56,921 nt of DNA from Rhodospirillales bacterium (GCA_947466085.1 CANIEC010000009.1:1-56921); one strand, 5' to 3'. Shown: positions 10,298 to 20,654, counted from the first letter of the stretch. Numbers and translations: made by a program. Notes: generated by a model from the sequence alone, not told the origin.

Positions 10298-11512
10298 TTG
10301 GATCAAGGCAAGCCCCCTGCCAACGCTTTCGCGGTTTACCTCGCGGGCCTCGCCACCTGGTTCGTGCCGCTCGGCATCCAGATGGTGCTGTTCCCGTGGC
10401 TGGTGGCCGTGGTCCTGCACATGGACGCCTTCGCCGTGGGCGTCGCGCAGGCGGCCGTCATGGCCCCGTCGCTGCTCTTCCTGCCGCTGGGCGGCCTGGT
10501 CGCCGACCGGGGCAACGCCCGCCGGCTGCTGCTGCGCTACCACCTGATCTACGCCCTGCCGCCGCTCGCCCTGGCGCTGGTCCTCTGGTCCGACGGGTTG
10601 AGCTACCCGCTGCTGATCGCCTACGGCGTCGCCGCCGGCGCCATCGGCGCCTTCGCCATCCCGACGCGCGACGCGCTGTTGCCGGTCGTGGCGCCGAAGG
10701 GCGGCCTGCCCAAGGCGGTGGCGCTGGCGACGGCGCTGCAGTTCGGCGGCCAGCTGCTGGGCATCGCCTGCGCCTCGACCGCCGACCTGTTCGGCGCCCT
10801 GCCGCTCCTGCTGCTGCATTCCGGTATGGTGCTGGCGGGCTGCATCTTCGTGCGCCGGCTGCCGGACCCGCCGCCGCATCCGAAGACCGAACACCCCGGC
10901 TTCTGGCGCAGCATCGGCGAGGGCGTGTCGGCGGCTGCGAAGTCGGACCAGATCTGGCCTGTCCTGCTGCTCAACTTCGGGGTCGGCATCTTCTATGTCG
11001 GGCCGTTCATGGCGGTGCTGCCGCTGGCGATCCGCGACCACTATGCCGGTGGTGCGGCCGAGCTCTCCTACATGAACCTGGCCTTCTGGGCCGCGACCAT
11101 CGTGGCCAGCATGGCGCTGGTCGGGCTCGCGCGGCGGCTGACCCTGCGCGGCCGGCTGATCGGGGGCGCTGTGCTGACGGGCGCGGTGGTCCTGTTGTTG
11201 CTCGCGACGCTGCCGCCGTTCCCGGTGTTCCTCGCCCTGATCTTCGTCTGGGGCATCGGCGCCGGCATCACGATGACGCAGAGCCGGACCGTGGTGCAGA
11301 TCGTGGCGCCCGCCACCCACCGCGCGCGCCTGATGTCGCTGTTCCAGCTGGGCCTGAGCGGCGGCGGTCCGATCGGCGCCTTCCTGACGGGAACGATCTG
11401 CTCGGTCTGGGGCCTCAAGGCCGCGCTGCTAATTCCAGCGATCGCGATGCTGCTGATGATCGCGATCGTCCTGCTGCGCTCGCGCCTGTGGTCGATGCGG
11501 ACGGTGGAGTAG
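10298..11512 (+). CDS. MFS transporter
   Basis: This 404-residue membrane protein has about 12 hydrophobic segments. The loop after segment 2 reads GGLVADRGNARRLLLRY, a variant of the MFS motif A (GxLaDrxGrkxxl). A second, weaker motif A copy lies past the midpoint (GLARRLTLRGRLIGG). I see no in-frame ATG or GTG near the natural N-terminus, so the start is the TTG at 10298. This choice is uncertain. It is probably an exporter of the Bcr/CynX or drug-efflux kind, with substrate unknown. It ends four bases from the convergent hemA. Confidence 0.85.
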   Translation: MDQGKPPANAFAVYLAGLATWFVPLGIQMVLFPWLVAVVLHMDAFAVGVAQAAVMAPSLLFLPLGGLVADRGNARRLLLRYHLIYALPPLALALVLWSDGLSYPLLIAYGVAAGAIGAFAIPTRDALLPVVAPKGGLPKAVALATALQFGGQLLGIACASTADLFGALPLLLLHSGMVLAGCIFVRRLPDPPPHPKTEHPGFWRSIGEGVSAAAKSDQIWPVLLLNFGVGIFYVGPFMAVLPLAIRDHYAGGAAELSYMNLAFWAATIVASMALVGLARRLTLRGRLIGGAVLTGAVVLLLLATLPPFPVFLALIFVWGIGAGITMTQSRTVVQIVAPATHRARLMSLFQLGLSGGGPIGAFLTGTICSVWGLKAALLIPAIAMLLMIAIVLLRSRLWSMRTVE

Positions 11513-11516
11513 CGAT

Positions 11517-12740
11517 CTACTCGGCGGCGGCGCGGGAGCCGAGTCCCAGCGTCTGCCACACATCCTGCAGAGCCACGACGAGGCGGGTCATGTCGTCGTC
11601 GCCGTGCAGGGGCGTCGGTGTGAGGCGCAGGCGCTCGGTGCCACGCGGCACGGTGGGGTAGTTGATCGGCTGCACGTAGATGGCGTGACGGTCGAGCAGC
11701 AGGTCGCTCGCCTGCTTGCACAGGGCGGCATCGCCCACGAAGACCGGCACGATGTGCGTGGTCGAGGGCATCACCGGCAGGCCGGCGGCGGCGAGGCGGC
11801 GTTTCAGGGTGGCGGCGCGCTCCTGGTGGCGGACGCGAAGCTCCGGCTGGCTGCTGACCAGGCGCACGCTGGCAAGCGCCGCGGCGGCGATCGCCGGCGG
11901 CAGCGAGGTCGTGAAGATGAAGCCCGAGCCGCAGGAGCGCACGAAGTCGACGGTAGCCGCGGTCGAAGCGATGTAGCCGCCGACCACGCCGAACGCCTTG
12001 GCAAGCGTCGCCTGGACGATGTCGACCTTGTCGAGCACGCCGTCGCGCTCGGCTACGCCCGCGCCGCGCGCGCCGTACATGCCCACGGCGTGGACCTCGT
12101 CGAGATAGGTGAGGGCGCCATGGCGATGGGCGACGTCGCAGATCTCGCCGATCGGCGACACGTCGCCGTCCATCGAATAGACCGACTCGAAGGCCACGAT
12201 CTTCGGCGTCGCGGGATCGGCGGCGCTAAGAAGCTGCTCGAGATGGCGCGGATCGTTGTGCCGGAAGATGCGGCGGGTGGCGCCGGAGTGACGGATGCCC
12301 GCGATCATCGAGGCGTGATTGAAGGCGTCGGAATAGAGCTCGCAGCCGGGCAGCAGGGCGCCCAGGGTCTGCAGGGTCGTCTCGTTGGCGACATAGCCCG
12401 AGGTGAAGACCAGGGCGGCTTCCTTGCCGTGAAGGGCCGCCAGCTCGCGCTCCAGCGCGGCATGCAGCGTGTTGGTGCCGGAGATGTTGCGCGTGCCGCC
12501 GGCGCCGGAACCCTGCGCGCTAATCGCGGCCTGCATCGCCTCGACCACCGCGGGATGCTGGCCCATGGCGAGATAGTCGTTGCTGCACCAGACCGTGACG
12601 TCGCGCGGCGCTTCACCTTCGCGATGGAGGCGGGCGCGCGGGAAAGCGCCCACGATGCGTTCCAGTTCGGCGAAGACGCGATAGCGGCCTTCGTCGCGAA
12701 GGCGGCCCAGATGGCCGTTGAAGAAAGCTTCGTAGTCCAT
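11517..12740 (-). CDS. hemA: 5-aminolevulinate synthase
   Basis: This 407-residue PLP enzyme of the alpha-oxoamine synthase family condenses succinyl-CoA and glycine to 5-aminolevulinate, the first step of haem synthesis by the C4 route. Family features seen are MDYEAFFNGHL at the start, the glycine-rich GSGAGGTRNISGT near residues 77-89, Asp214 in YLDEVHAVG (pyridine nitrogen contact), and Lys248 in TLAKAFGVVGGY (Schiff base). The Asn/Thr pair typical of ALAS rather than KBL or BioF is present in RNISGT. An FNR/FixK-type palindrome lies 75 bases upstream of the start, which suggests oxygen control. Confidence 0.93.
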   Translation of the reverse strand: MDYEAFFNGHLGRLRDEGRYRVFAELERIVGAFPRARLHREGEAPRDVTVWCSNDYLAMGQHPAVVEAMQAAISAQGSGAGGTRNISGTNTLHAALERELAALHGKEAALVFTSGYVANETTLQTLGALLPGCELYSDAFNHASMIAGIRHSGATRRIFRHNDPRHLEQLLSAADPATPKIVAFESVYSMDGDVSPIGEICDVAHRHGALTYLDEVHAVGMYGARGAGVAERDGVLDKVDIVQATLAKAFGVVGGYIASTAATVDFVRSCGSGFIFTTSLPPAIAAAALASVRLVSSQPELRVRHQERAATLKRRLAAAGLPVMPSTTHIVPVFVGDAALCKQASDLLLDRHAIYVQPINYPTVPRGTERLRLTPTPLHGDDDMTRLVVALQDVWQTLGLGSRAAAE

Positions 12741-12808
12741 GGGCAGGTGTCTCCCGCGCAGTCACTCCAGACGCAAGGCGCTTTTGCCCGCAGCCACAAT
12801 TGGTCGCG

Positions 12809-12822
12809 TTGACGTGCGTCAA
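12809..12822. promoter_or_regulatory. FNR/FixK-type operator upstream of hemA
   Basis: The 14-mer TTGACGTGCGTCAA has perfectly symmetric five-base arms (TTGAC/GTCAA) around four bases. It matches the CRP/FNR-family consensus TTGAT-N4-ATCAA with the C/G variant common in alphaproteobacterial FnrL and FixK sites. It sits in the 105-base gap before hemA, centred about 75 bases upstream of its ATG. No other gene starts from this gap. I could not assign -10 or -35 boxes with confidence. Confidence 0.7.
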
Positions 12823-12845
12823 ACGAGAACGGTTCGCAGTAACGG

Positions 12846-13199
12846 TCAGCGCAGCAGTGGAACGAGGAGCGCGATGCTGAGGAAAAGCGAGACCGAGAGA
12901 AGCGGAAGTGCGCCCAGCCAGCGCGTCTGCGCCGGCAGGCCGTCCCAGTGGCGCAGTGTCGGTACGGCCGCCCACAGGGCAAACAAAAACCCCAGCGCCC
13001 AGAACAGCAGGGCGAGGGGCATCGCGACGTTCACCTGGTCGTCGGTCGCGGTCGAGATGCCGAGGCCCACGATGGCAGGCGGGATCGCGGCGGTGAACAG
13101 CGACACTGCCCAGATCGCGCGGGTGCGGATGCGCTGGCCCGTCCCGAAGGGCGGCGTGCGAACGGCTGTCGCGCCGCCGCCTTCGGAACCGGCGCTCAT
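12846..13199 (-). CDS. Small three-TM membrane protein, unknown function
   Basis: This 117-residue protein has a short charged N-terminus (about 25 residues) and then three hydrophobic segments: near 29-50, 60-80 and 92-115. No family is recognised. The frame stays open far upstream into the aminotransferase gene. ATG 13199, two bases after that gene's stop, is the sensible start and suggests co-transcription with the aminotransferase. It may be an accessory membrane subunit or simply a conserved hypothetical. Confidence 0.65.
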   Translation of the reverse strand: MSAGSEGGGATAVRTPPFGTGQRIRTRAIWAVSLFTAAIPPAIVGLGISTATDDQVNVAMPLALLFWALGFLFALWAAVPTLRHWDGLPAQTRWLGALPLLSVSLFLSIALLVPLLR

Positions 13200-13201
13200 G
13201 G

Positions 13202-14611
13202 TCAGCCCTTGAACAGGCCTTCCGACGTGAGGTCGGCCAGGGTGGCGTCGAACGCCTGGCGCAGGCGGCCGAACAGGTCGCCCAGTTCGGTCTCGTTGAT
13301 CACCAGCGGCGGGCAGATGGCGACGCGGTCGCCCATGTTGCGGATGAACAGGCCGCGCGCCACGGCGTGGTTGTAGACGCGCAGGCCCGCGCCGACGGCG
13401 ACGAGGTCGAACGGCGCCTTGGTCTTCTTGTCGGCGACGATCTCGAGCGCGCCCATCATGCCGATGCTCATCGCCTCGCCGACCAGCGGGTGATCGGCGA
13501 ACGACTGGACGTGCCTGGAGAAGATCGGGCTCATGCGCCTGGCGTGACCGAACAGGTCGGTCTCGTCGTAGATCTTCTGCGCCTCGAGCGCGACCGCGGC
13601 GGCGACCGGATGGCCGGAGTAGGTGAAGCCGTGGCCCCAGGTGCCGATCTTGTCGCTCTCGCTCATCAGCGCCTGGTAGACCTTCTCGCTCACCATCACC
13701 GCCGAAATCGGCAGGAACGACGCCGACAGCGCCTTGGCGCAGGTCAGGATGTCGGGCTTGATGTTCATCGTCTGGCTGCCCCAGACATTGCCGGTGCGCC
13801 CGAAGCCGCAGATCACCTCGTCGGCGACGAACAGCATGTCGTACTTGGTGCAGACCGCCTGGATCTTCTCGTAGTAGCCCTTGGGCGGAACGATGACACC
13901 GCCGGCGCCCATCACCGGTTCGCAGATCATCGCGGCCACCTGGTCGGCGCCGCCTTCCTTGATGATGAGCGCCTCGAGTTCCTCTGCGCAGCGCGTGGCG
14001 AACTGCTCCTCGGTCTCGCCCTCGACGCCGAAGCGGTAGAAGTGCGGGCAGGTCGTGTGCAGCACGCCCTGGATCGGCAGGTCGAACGAACGATGGTTGG
14101 TCGGCAGGCCGGTGAGGCTGGCGGAGGCAACGGTGACGCCGTGATAGCCCTTGATGCGCGAGACGATCTTCTTCTTCTGCGGACGGCCCAGCGCATTGTT
14201 CATGTACCACACCATCTTCACGACAGTGTCGTTGGCCTCGGAGCCGGAGTTGGCGAAGAACACCTTCGACATCTCGACGGGCGCCATCGACTTCAGCTTC
14301 TCCGCGAGGTTGATCGCGGGCTCATGGGAGCGCTGGTTGAAGGCGTGATAGAACGGCAGCTGCTTCATCTGCTCGTAGGCGACCGTCGCCAGCCGCTCGT
14401 TGCTGAAGCCCAGGGCCGCCGACCAGAGGCCGGCCATGCCCTCGATGTATTCCTTGCCGTCGTCGTCCATGACGTAGACGCCGCGCCCGCGCACGATGGT
14501 CAGGGGGCCGGTCGCCTCGTGCTTCTTGAAGTTGGTGTAGGGGTGGAGATGGTGGGCAATGTCCCGCGAAGCGTTGGAATTGCCGCGGAAACTGCGAGAA
14601 ACGTCATTCAT
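13202..14611 (-). CDS. Class III PLP-dependent aminotransferase (omega-amine:pyruvate type)
   Basis: This 469-residue enzyme is a fold-type I class III transaminase. Landmarks are GMAGLWSAALGF (substrate pocket), FFANSGSEANDT (phosphate binding), the Tyr/His pair in KGYHGVTVAS, the cofactor Asp in FVADEVICGFGRTG, and the Schiff-base Lys in TCAKALSASFLPI. The sequence around FYHAFNQRSHEP resembles bacterial omega-amine:pyruvate aminotransferases, acting on beta-alanine, polyamines or other amines. An open frame continues upstream to 14914, but the conserved N-terminus MNDVSRSF begins at 14611. It is divergent from a peptide-type ABC operon, and a role in using an imported amine is inference. 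Confidence 0.88.
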   Translation of the reverse strand: MNDVSRSFRGNSNASRDIAHHLHPYTNFKKHEATGPLTIVRGRGVYVMDDDGKEYIEGMAGLWSAALGFSNERLATVAYEQMKQLPFYHAFNQRSHEPAINLAEKLKSMAPVEMSKVFFANSGSEANDTVVKMVWYMNNALGRPQKKKIVSRIKGYHGVTVASASLTGLPTNHRSFDLPIQGVLHTTCPHFYRFGVEGETEEQFATRCAEELEALIIKEGGADQVAAMICEPVMGAGGVIVPPKGYYEKIQAVCTKYDMLFVADEVICGFGRTGNVWGSQTMNIKPDILTCAKALSASFLPISAVMVSEKVYQALMSESDKIGTWGHGFTYSGHPVAAAVALEAQKIYDETDLFGHARRMSPIFSRHVQSFADHPLVGEAMSIGMMGALEIVADKKTKAPFDLVAVGAGLRVYNHAVARGLFIRNMGDRVAICPPLVINETELGDLFGRLRQAFDATLADLTSEGLFKG

Positions 14612-14694
14612 GCCGGTGCCCCAGAAACTGTTATGGAGCGCACGATAGCCCGCCCAAGGCCGAAGTACACTGTGTCTGACCATGCAAATTTTTT

Positions 14695-14728
14695 GTGCAA
14701 TTGACGGGCTCACAGCCGGGGTGCAATT
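14695..14728. promoter_or_regulatory. Direct repeat in the divergent gap between aminotransferase and ABC operon
   Basis: GTGCAATT occurs at 14695-14702 and again at 14721-14728, a 26-base period. The first copy borders an A/T-rich patch that also contains TGCAAATT. This 202-base gap must hold promoters for both divergent genes, and the repeats are candidate operator sites. This is a visual match only. Confidence 0.3.
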
Positions 14729-14813
14729 TGTGTGAAATATCGCGGACACGGGGACGGCGGCCGGGGAGGCCCCCTTGTGCATGCGAACGGGGACCATCGA
14801 AGGGGTTGTATTC

Positions 14814-16427
14814 ATGCACTTCAAACTGCGGCATTCAGTGGCGCTGGCGGCGCTCGCCTGCGCCGGTTTCGGCTTCGTTCCGTCGGCTGACGCCAAGACG
14901 TTCAAGTGGGCCAACTCGGGCGACGTCAGCTCGATGGACCCCTACGCCCGGCAGGAGACGTTCCTCCTCACTTTCAATTCGAACATCTACGATCCGCTGA
15001 TCCGCCGCGACAAGGACCTGAAGCTCGAGCCCGCGCTGGCGACGAAGTGGGGCCAGACCGACCCGACGACATGGTTCTTCGACATCCGTCCGGGCGTGAA
15101 GTTCCATGACGGCACGCCGCTCACTGCCGACGACGTCGTCTTCTCCCTCAATCGCGCCAACGGCCCCGGCTCGAACATGGGCAGCAACTTCGTCTCCGTG
15201 AAGGAAATCAAGAAGGTCGGTGACCTGCGCGTCGAGGTGACGACCAAGTATCCCGATCCGCTGCTCGCCGACAAATGGGCGGCGCTTGGCATGATGTCGA
15301 AGGCGTGGGCCGAGAAGAACAACGCGCTCAATTCGGCCGACATGACCAAGAACGAGGAGAACTTCGCCACCCGCAACGCCATGGGTACCGGCCCGTTCAT
15401 GCTCAAGGAGCGGCGGGCCGGCGAGAAGACCATTCTCGTGGCCAATCCGAACTGGTGGGACAAGCCGGTCCACAACCTCACCGAGGTGATTTTCACACCG
15501 GTGGCCAACCCCGCGACCCGCGTCGCCGCGCTCAAGGCGGGCGACATCGACATGACCTACGAGGTGCCGCCGGCCGACACCGAGAGCCTCAAGAAGGACG
15601 CCAACATCAAGGTGCTGGAAGGCCCCGAGACCCGCGTCGTCTTCCTCGGCTTCGACCAGGAGCGTCCGGAGCTGCTCGAGTCGAACGTCAAGGGCAAGAA
15701 CCCCTTCAAGGACAAGAAGGTGCGCGAGGCCATCCATCGCTCGATCGACGTCGACGCGATCAAGCGCACCGTGATGCGCGGCCAGTCGTTCCCCACCGAC
15801 CTGATGGTCGCGCCGGGCATCAACGGCTACATGAAGGAACTCGACAAGCGGCCGGCCCTCCTGAAGCCGGAAGAGGCCAAGAAGATGCTGGCCGACGCGG
15901 GCTATCCCAACGGCTTCGAGACCGGGATGGACTGCCCCAACGACCGCTACGTCAACGACGAGAAGATCTGCCAGGCCGTGGTCGCGATGCTGGCCAAGAT
16001 CGGCATCAAGGTGAACCTGCGGGCCCAGACCCGTAACCTCTACTTCGCCAAGATCCTGCGCAAAGCCGACCTGTCGCCCGGCGATACCAGCTTCTACATG
16101 CTGGGCTGGTCGCCGGCGCAGACTTACGACGTCCACAACGTCTTCGAGGCGCTGATCCAGACGCCGAACAAGGCGACCAAGAAGGGCCAGTTCAATGCTG
16201 GCGGTTACTCCAACCCGGCGCTCGACAAGCTGGCCGACTCCATCGAGCAGGAAACCGACAAGGCCAAGCGCGACGCCATGATCAAGGAAGCGACCAAGCT
16301 CTACGTCGACGATTTCGCCTACGTTCCCCTGCATCAGCAGGCGGTCGTGTGGGCAGCGCGCAAGAACGTTGACCTGGTGCAGCCCGCCGACAACAGCTTC
16401 CCGCTGCGCTTTGTCACCGTGAAGTAG
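14814..16427 (+). CDS. Peptide/amine ABC transporter substrate-binding protein (SBP family 5)
   Basis: This 537-residue extracytoplasmic protein has a Sec signal (MHFKLRHSVALAALAC then a PSADA cleavage region near residue 26) and the family 5 binding-protein motifs. These include WANSGDVSSMDPY at the start of the mature part, FDIRPGVKFHDGTPLTADDVVFS, and VREAIHRSID with a following hydrophobic strand. ATG 14814 is chosen because it has an AAGGGG site and the signal peptide; an open frame from 14775 would put charged residues before it. It heads a five-gene importer operon. Confidence 0.93.
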   Translation: MHFKLRHSVALAALACAGFGFVPSADAKTFKWANSGDVSSMDPYARQETFLLTFNSNIYDPLIRRDKDLKLEPALATKWGQTDPTTWFFDIRPGVKFHDGTPLTADDVVFSLNRANGPGSNMGSNFVSVKEIKKVGDLRVEVTTKYPDPLLADKWAALGMMSKAWAEKNNALNSADMTKNEENFATRNAMGTGPFMLKERRAGEKTILVANPNWWDKPVHNLTEVIFTPVANPATRVAALKAGDIDMTYEVPPADTESLKKDANIKVLEGPETRVVFLGFDQERPELLESNVKGKNPFKDKKVREAIHRSIDVDAIKRTVMRGQSFPTDLMVAPGINGYMKELDKRPALLKPEEAKKMLADAGYPNGFETGMDCPNDRYVNDEKICQAVVAMLAKIGIKVNLRAQTRNLYFAKILRKADLSPGDTSFYMLGWSPAQTYDVHNVFEALIQTPNKATKKGQFNAGGYSNPALDKLADSIEQETDKAKRDAMIKEATKLYVDDFAYVPLHQQAVVWAARKNVDLVQPADNSFPLRFVTVK

Positions 16428-16449
16428 CGGCGCCACGACAAACTCAAAT

Positions 16450-16492
16450 CGGCCCCGGTTGCAGCACCTGCGACCGGGGCCGGTTCCGTTTT
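16450..16492 (+). terminator. Strong stem-loop between binding-protein and permease genes
   Basis: CGGCCCCGGT (16450-16459) pairs with ACCGGGGCCG (16473-16482), and the stem extends inward by a G-U and two more pairs. A loose T-rich tail (16484-16492) follows. Since the permease genes continue on the same strand 43 bases later, it is more likely a partial terminator or mRNA 3'-end stabiliser raising the binding-protein level than a full stop. Confidence 0.55.
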
Positions 16493-16534
16493 GGTGCCTT
16501 TCCCGTCAGGCCCGCCACCGGATCACACCAACAG

Positions 16535-17527
16535 ATGCTCGCCTTCATCCTCCGACGTATCCTGCAATCGAGTGCCGTGCTGCTTGCGGTCGGTCTGGTT
16601 GCGTTCTCGCTGTTCCGTTACGTCGGCGATCCGGTCAACGCGATGGTCGGCCAGGACACCTCGATGGAGGAGCGCGACGCGCTGCGCGAGAAGCTCGGCC
16701 TCAACGACCCGGCGCCGGTGCAGTTCTTCCACTTCATCGCCAATGCGGCGCGCGGCAATTTCGGTCTGTCCTACCGCACGTCGGAGCCGGTGGGGCGCCT
16801 GATCCTGGAGCGCGTGCCGGCGACCCTCGAGCTTTCCTTCTGCGCCGCCGTGTTCGTGCTGTTCGTCGGCGTGCCGATGGGCGTTTATACCGGCCTCTAC
16901 CCCAAGCACTGGTCGAGCCGGCTGCTGCAGGCGATTTCCCTGATCGGCATTTCTCTGCCGACGTTCCTGATCGGCATTCTCCTGATCCTGGTGTTCGCCG
17001 TGACGCTGCACTGGCTGCCGTCATTCGGTCGCGGCGACACGGTGAGGGTCGGCTGGTGGGTCACCAATTTCCTGACCTTGTCGGGCCTCAAGGCGCTGAT
17101 CCTGCCGGCCATCACGCTTGGCCTGTTCCAGCTCACGCTCATCATGCGCCTGGTGCGCTCGGAGATGCTGGAAGTGATGCGCACCGAATATATCAAGTTC
17201 GCGCGGGCGCGCGGGCTGACCAACCGGGCGATCAACTTCGGGCACGCGCTCAAGAATACGCTGGTCCCGGTGATCACCGTCGCCGGCCTGCAGCTCGGCA
17301 GCCTGATCGCTTTCGCCGTCGTCACCGAGACCGTGTTCGCGTGGCCGGGCGTCGGCCAGCTCTTCATCCAGTCGGTGCAGTTTTCCGACATCCCGGTGAT
17401 GGCGGCCTATCTGCTGCTGATCGGCTTGTTCTTCGTTCTGGTCAATCTGATCGTCGATCTTCTCTATTTCGCCGTCGACCCTCGCCTGCGCAGCCAGGGT
17501 GGCAGCGCGCGCGTGGCGGGACACTGA
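16535..17527 (+). CDS. Peptide-type ABC transporter permease (DppB-like)
   Basis: This 330-residue protein begins with the family's typical LAFILRRILQSSAVLLAVGL membrane segment and the periplasmic region GDPVNAMVG. It has about six membrane segments. The ATPase-coupling EAA loop is TEYIKFARARGLTNRAI near residue 220. The length is normal for DppB/OppB. It ends one base before the DppC-like gene, with which it forms the pore. Confidence 0.93.
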   Translation: MLAFILRRILQSSAVLLAVGLVAFSLFRYVGDPVNAMVGQDTSMEERDALREKLGLNDPAPVQFFHFIANAARGNFGLSYRTSEPVGRLILERVPATLELSFCAAVFVLFVGVPMGVYTGLYPKHWSSRLLQAISLIGISLPTFLIGILLILVFAVTLHWLPSFGRGDTVRVGWWVTNFLTLSGLKALILPAITLGLFQLTLIMRLVRSEMLEVMRTEYIKFARARGLTNRAINFGHALKNTLVPVITVAGLQLGSLIAFAVVTETVFAWPGVGQLFIQSVQFSDIPVMAAYLLLIGLFFVLVNLIVDLLYFAVDPRLRSQGGSARVAGH

Positions 17528-17528
17528 C

Positions 17529-18470
17529 ATGGCGGCGGCATCGAGATCGGGCTTTTCGGGCTGGCTGCACCGTGTGTCCGACAGCGACGTCTGGTGGAGT
17601 TTCAAGTCCTCGCCCATGACCGTGGCGGCGGCGGTTGCCACCTTCCTGATCATCGCCGTGGCCTTCCTGTCGCCGGTCCTGGCGCCGCACACACCGTTCG
17701 ATCCGGCCACGCTCAGCCTCAGCGACGGACTGAAACCGCCTGTCCTGGTGTCTCCGGATGGCGAATGGGCCTTCCCGCTTGGCACCGACGACCAGGGCCG
17801 CGACGTGCTGTCCTCTATCATGTATGGCACGCGCCTGTCCCTGATCGTGAGCCTTGCCGCCGTGGCCGTGGCGATGGTGCTCGGCATATCGCTGGGTCTG
17901 ATCAGCGGCTATTTCGGTGGCGCGATCGACGCCGTGATCATGCGCGTGGCCGACGTCCAGCTCACCTTTCCGGCGATCCTCGTGGCGCTTCTCATCGACG
18001 GCGTGGTGCGCGGCCTCATCTCGGTGAAGCGTCACGACGAGATCGCCATCTTCGTCGTCGTCGGCGCGATCGGTCTTTCCTTCTGGGTGAGCTACGCCCG
18101 CACCGTGCGTGGCTCGGTGATGGTCGAGAAGAACAAGGAATACGTCCAGGCGGCGCGGGTGATCGGCCTGTCGCCGCTGCTGATCATGGTGCGCCACGTC
18201 CTGCCCAACGTCACCGGGCCGGTGCTGGTGATCGCCACCCTCAACCTCGGTCTCGCCATCATCACCGAGGCGACCCTGTCGTTCCTGGGGGTCGGCCTGC
18301 CGTCGACCGAGCCTTCGCTCGGCACGCTCATCCGCCTCGGCAACGAGGTGCTGCAATCCGGCGATTGGTGGATCACCGTGTTTCCCGGCGTCACGCTGGC
18401 GGCACTCGTCCTGGCAGTGAACCTGCTGGGCGACTGGCTGCGCGACGCCCTCAATCCTAAACTGCGATAG
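17529..18470 (+). CDS. Peptide-type ABC transporter permease (DppC-like)
   Basis: This 313-residue protein has six membrane segments, the DppC-typical extracytoplasmic motif LGTDDQGRDVLSSIMYGTRLS near residues 92-112 (here shown in part: GTDDQGRDVLSS), and the EAA loop KEYVQAARVIGLSPLLIM. I chose ATG 17529, one base after the dppB-like stop. The frame is open from 17499, but that start would overlap dppB by 29 bases. It pairs with the preceding permease. Confidence 0.93.
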   Translation: MAAASRSGFSGWLHRVSDSDVWWSFKSSPMTVAAAVATFLIIAVAFLSPVLAPHTPFDPATLSLSDGLKPPVLVSPDGEWAFPLGTDDQGRDVLSSIMYGTRLSLIVSLAAVAVAMVLGISLGLISGYFGGAIDAVIMRVADVQLTFPAILVALLIDGVVRGLISVKRHDEIAIFVVVGAIGLSFWVSYARTVRGSVMVEKNKEYVQAARVIGLSPLLIMVRHVLPNVTGPVLVIATLNLGLAIITEATLSFLGVGLPSTEPSLGTLIRLGNEVLQSGDWWITVFPGVTLAALVLAVNLLGDWLRDALNPKLR

Positions 18471-18479
18471 TCACGACAG

Positions 18480-19494
18480 ATGGCCGCCGCATCGAACAAC
18501 CAGCCGCTCCTCGAAGTCCGCAACCTGCGGATCGAGTTTCCGACGCGCCGGGGCACGTTGCTCGCCGTCGACGACGTCTCCTTCGACATCGCCCCCGGCG
18601 AAGTGCTAGGCGTGGTGGGCGAGTCCGGCGCCGGAAAGTCGCTGACCGGCAACGCCATTATCGGCCTGCTGGAGCCGCCGGGCCGCGTGGCCGGCGGCGA
18701 GATCCGGCTGGAAGGGCGGCGCATCGACAACCTGCCCTATGAGGAGATGCGCAAGATCCGCGGCGCGCGGATCGGCGCGATTTTCCAGGACCCGCTGACC
18801 AGCCTCAATCCGCTCTATTCGGTGGGCCGCCAGCTCGTCGAGACGATCCAGACCCATCTGCCGCTGTCGGCCAGCCAGGCCAAGGCGCGGGCGATCGAAC
18901 TCCTGCAGGAGGTGGGTATCCCCGGCGCCGAGATGCGCATCGACCACTACCCGCACCAGTTCTCCGGCGGCATGCGCCAGAGGGTCGTGATCGCGCTGGC
19001 GCTCTGCGCCGGGCCGCGGCTGATCGTGGCCGACGAGCCGACCACCGCGCTCGATGTCTCGATCCAGGCGCAGATCATCGCGCTCCTGAAGCGGCTGTGC
19101 CGCGAACACGGCACGGCGGTGATGCTGGTCACCCACGACATGGGCGTGATCGCCGAGACCGCCGACCGCGTCGCCGTGATGTATGCCGGCCGCGTCGCCG
19201 AGATCGGCCCGGTGCGCGAGGTCGTGAAGCACGCCAAGCATCCCTACACCAAGGGCCTGATGGGCTCGATCCCGAGCCTCGGCGTGCGCACCGAGCGGTT
19301 GACGCAGATCGATGGCGCCATGCCGCGTCTCACGGAAATTCCACCGGGCTGCGCCTTCAATCCGCGCTGCACGTTCAAGGGGCAGCGTTGTCTGGTCGAG
19401 CGTCCGAACCTGATGCCGGCCGGCGCGACACGGGCGGCCTGCTGGCTGCACGACAGCGGCGGCGTCGGCGCCCCCATCCTCAAGGAGACGGTCG

Positions 19495-19502
<8 letters not shown>
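18480..19502 (+). CDS. Peptide-type ABC transporter ATPase (DppD-like)
   Basis: This 340-residue ATPase has Walker A GESGAGKS near residues 49-56, the Q-loop in IFQDPLTSLNP, signature FSGGMRQR, Walker B LIVADEPTTALD, and the switch His in LVTHDMG. The oligopeptide-family C-terminal extension carries the Cys-rich motif CAFNPRCTFKGQRC, which in relatives binds an iron-sulfur cluster or metal. It is the first of two ATPases. Its end overlaps the next start by eight bases. Confidence 0.93.
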
Positions 19503-20532
<1,030 letters not shown>

Positions 20533-20654
20533 CGCCGCCTGCGAGAAGGCGCTTCCGTATCAGGCCTGATGTGCGTCGACGGATGCCGAGCGTGCTTGAT
20601 CTCCGGCAGGGGTCGCTTACGATCCGGCGCAACAATTTCAACGGAGATTTCAGG

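Noticed and set aside
12846-14210. A long open frame of about 450 codons running antisense-frame through the aminotransferase gene into the small membrane protein
   Set aside because: Only the last 117 codons look like protein; the upstream part is Arg/Pro/Gly-rich and is an alternative frame of the aminotransferase, not a fusion.
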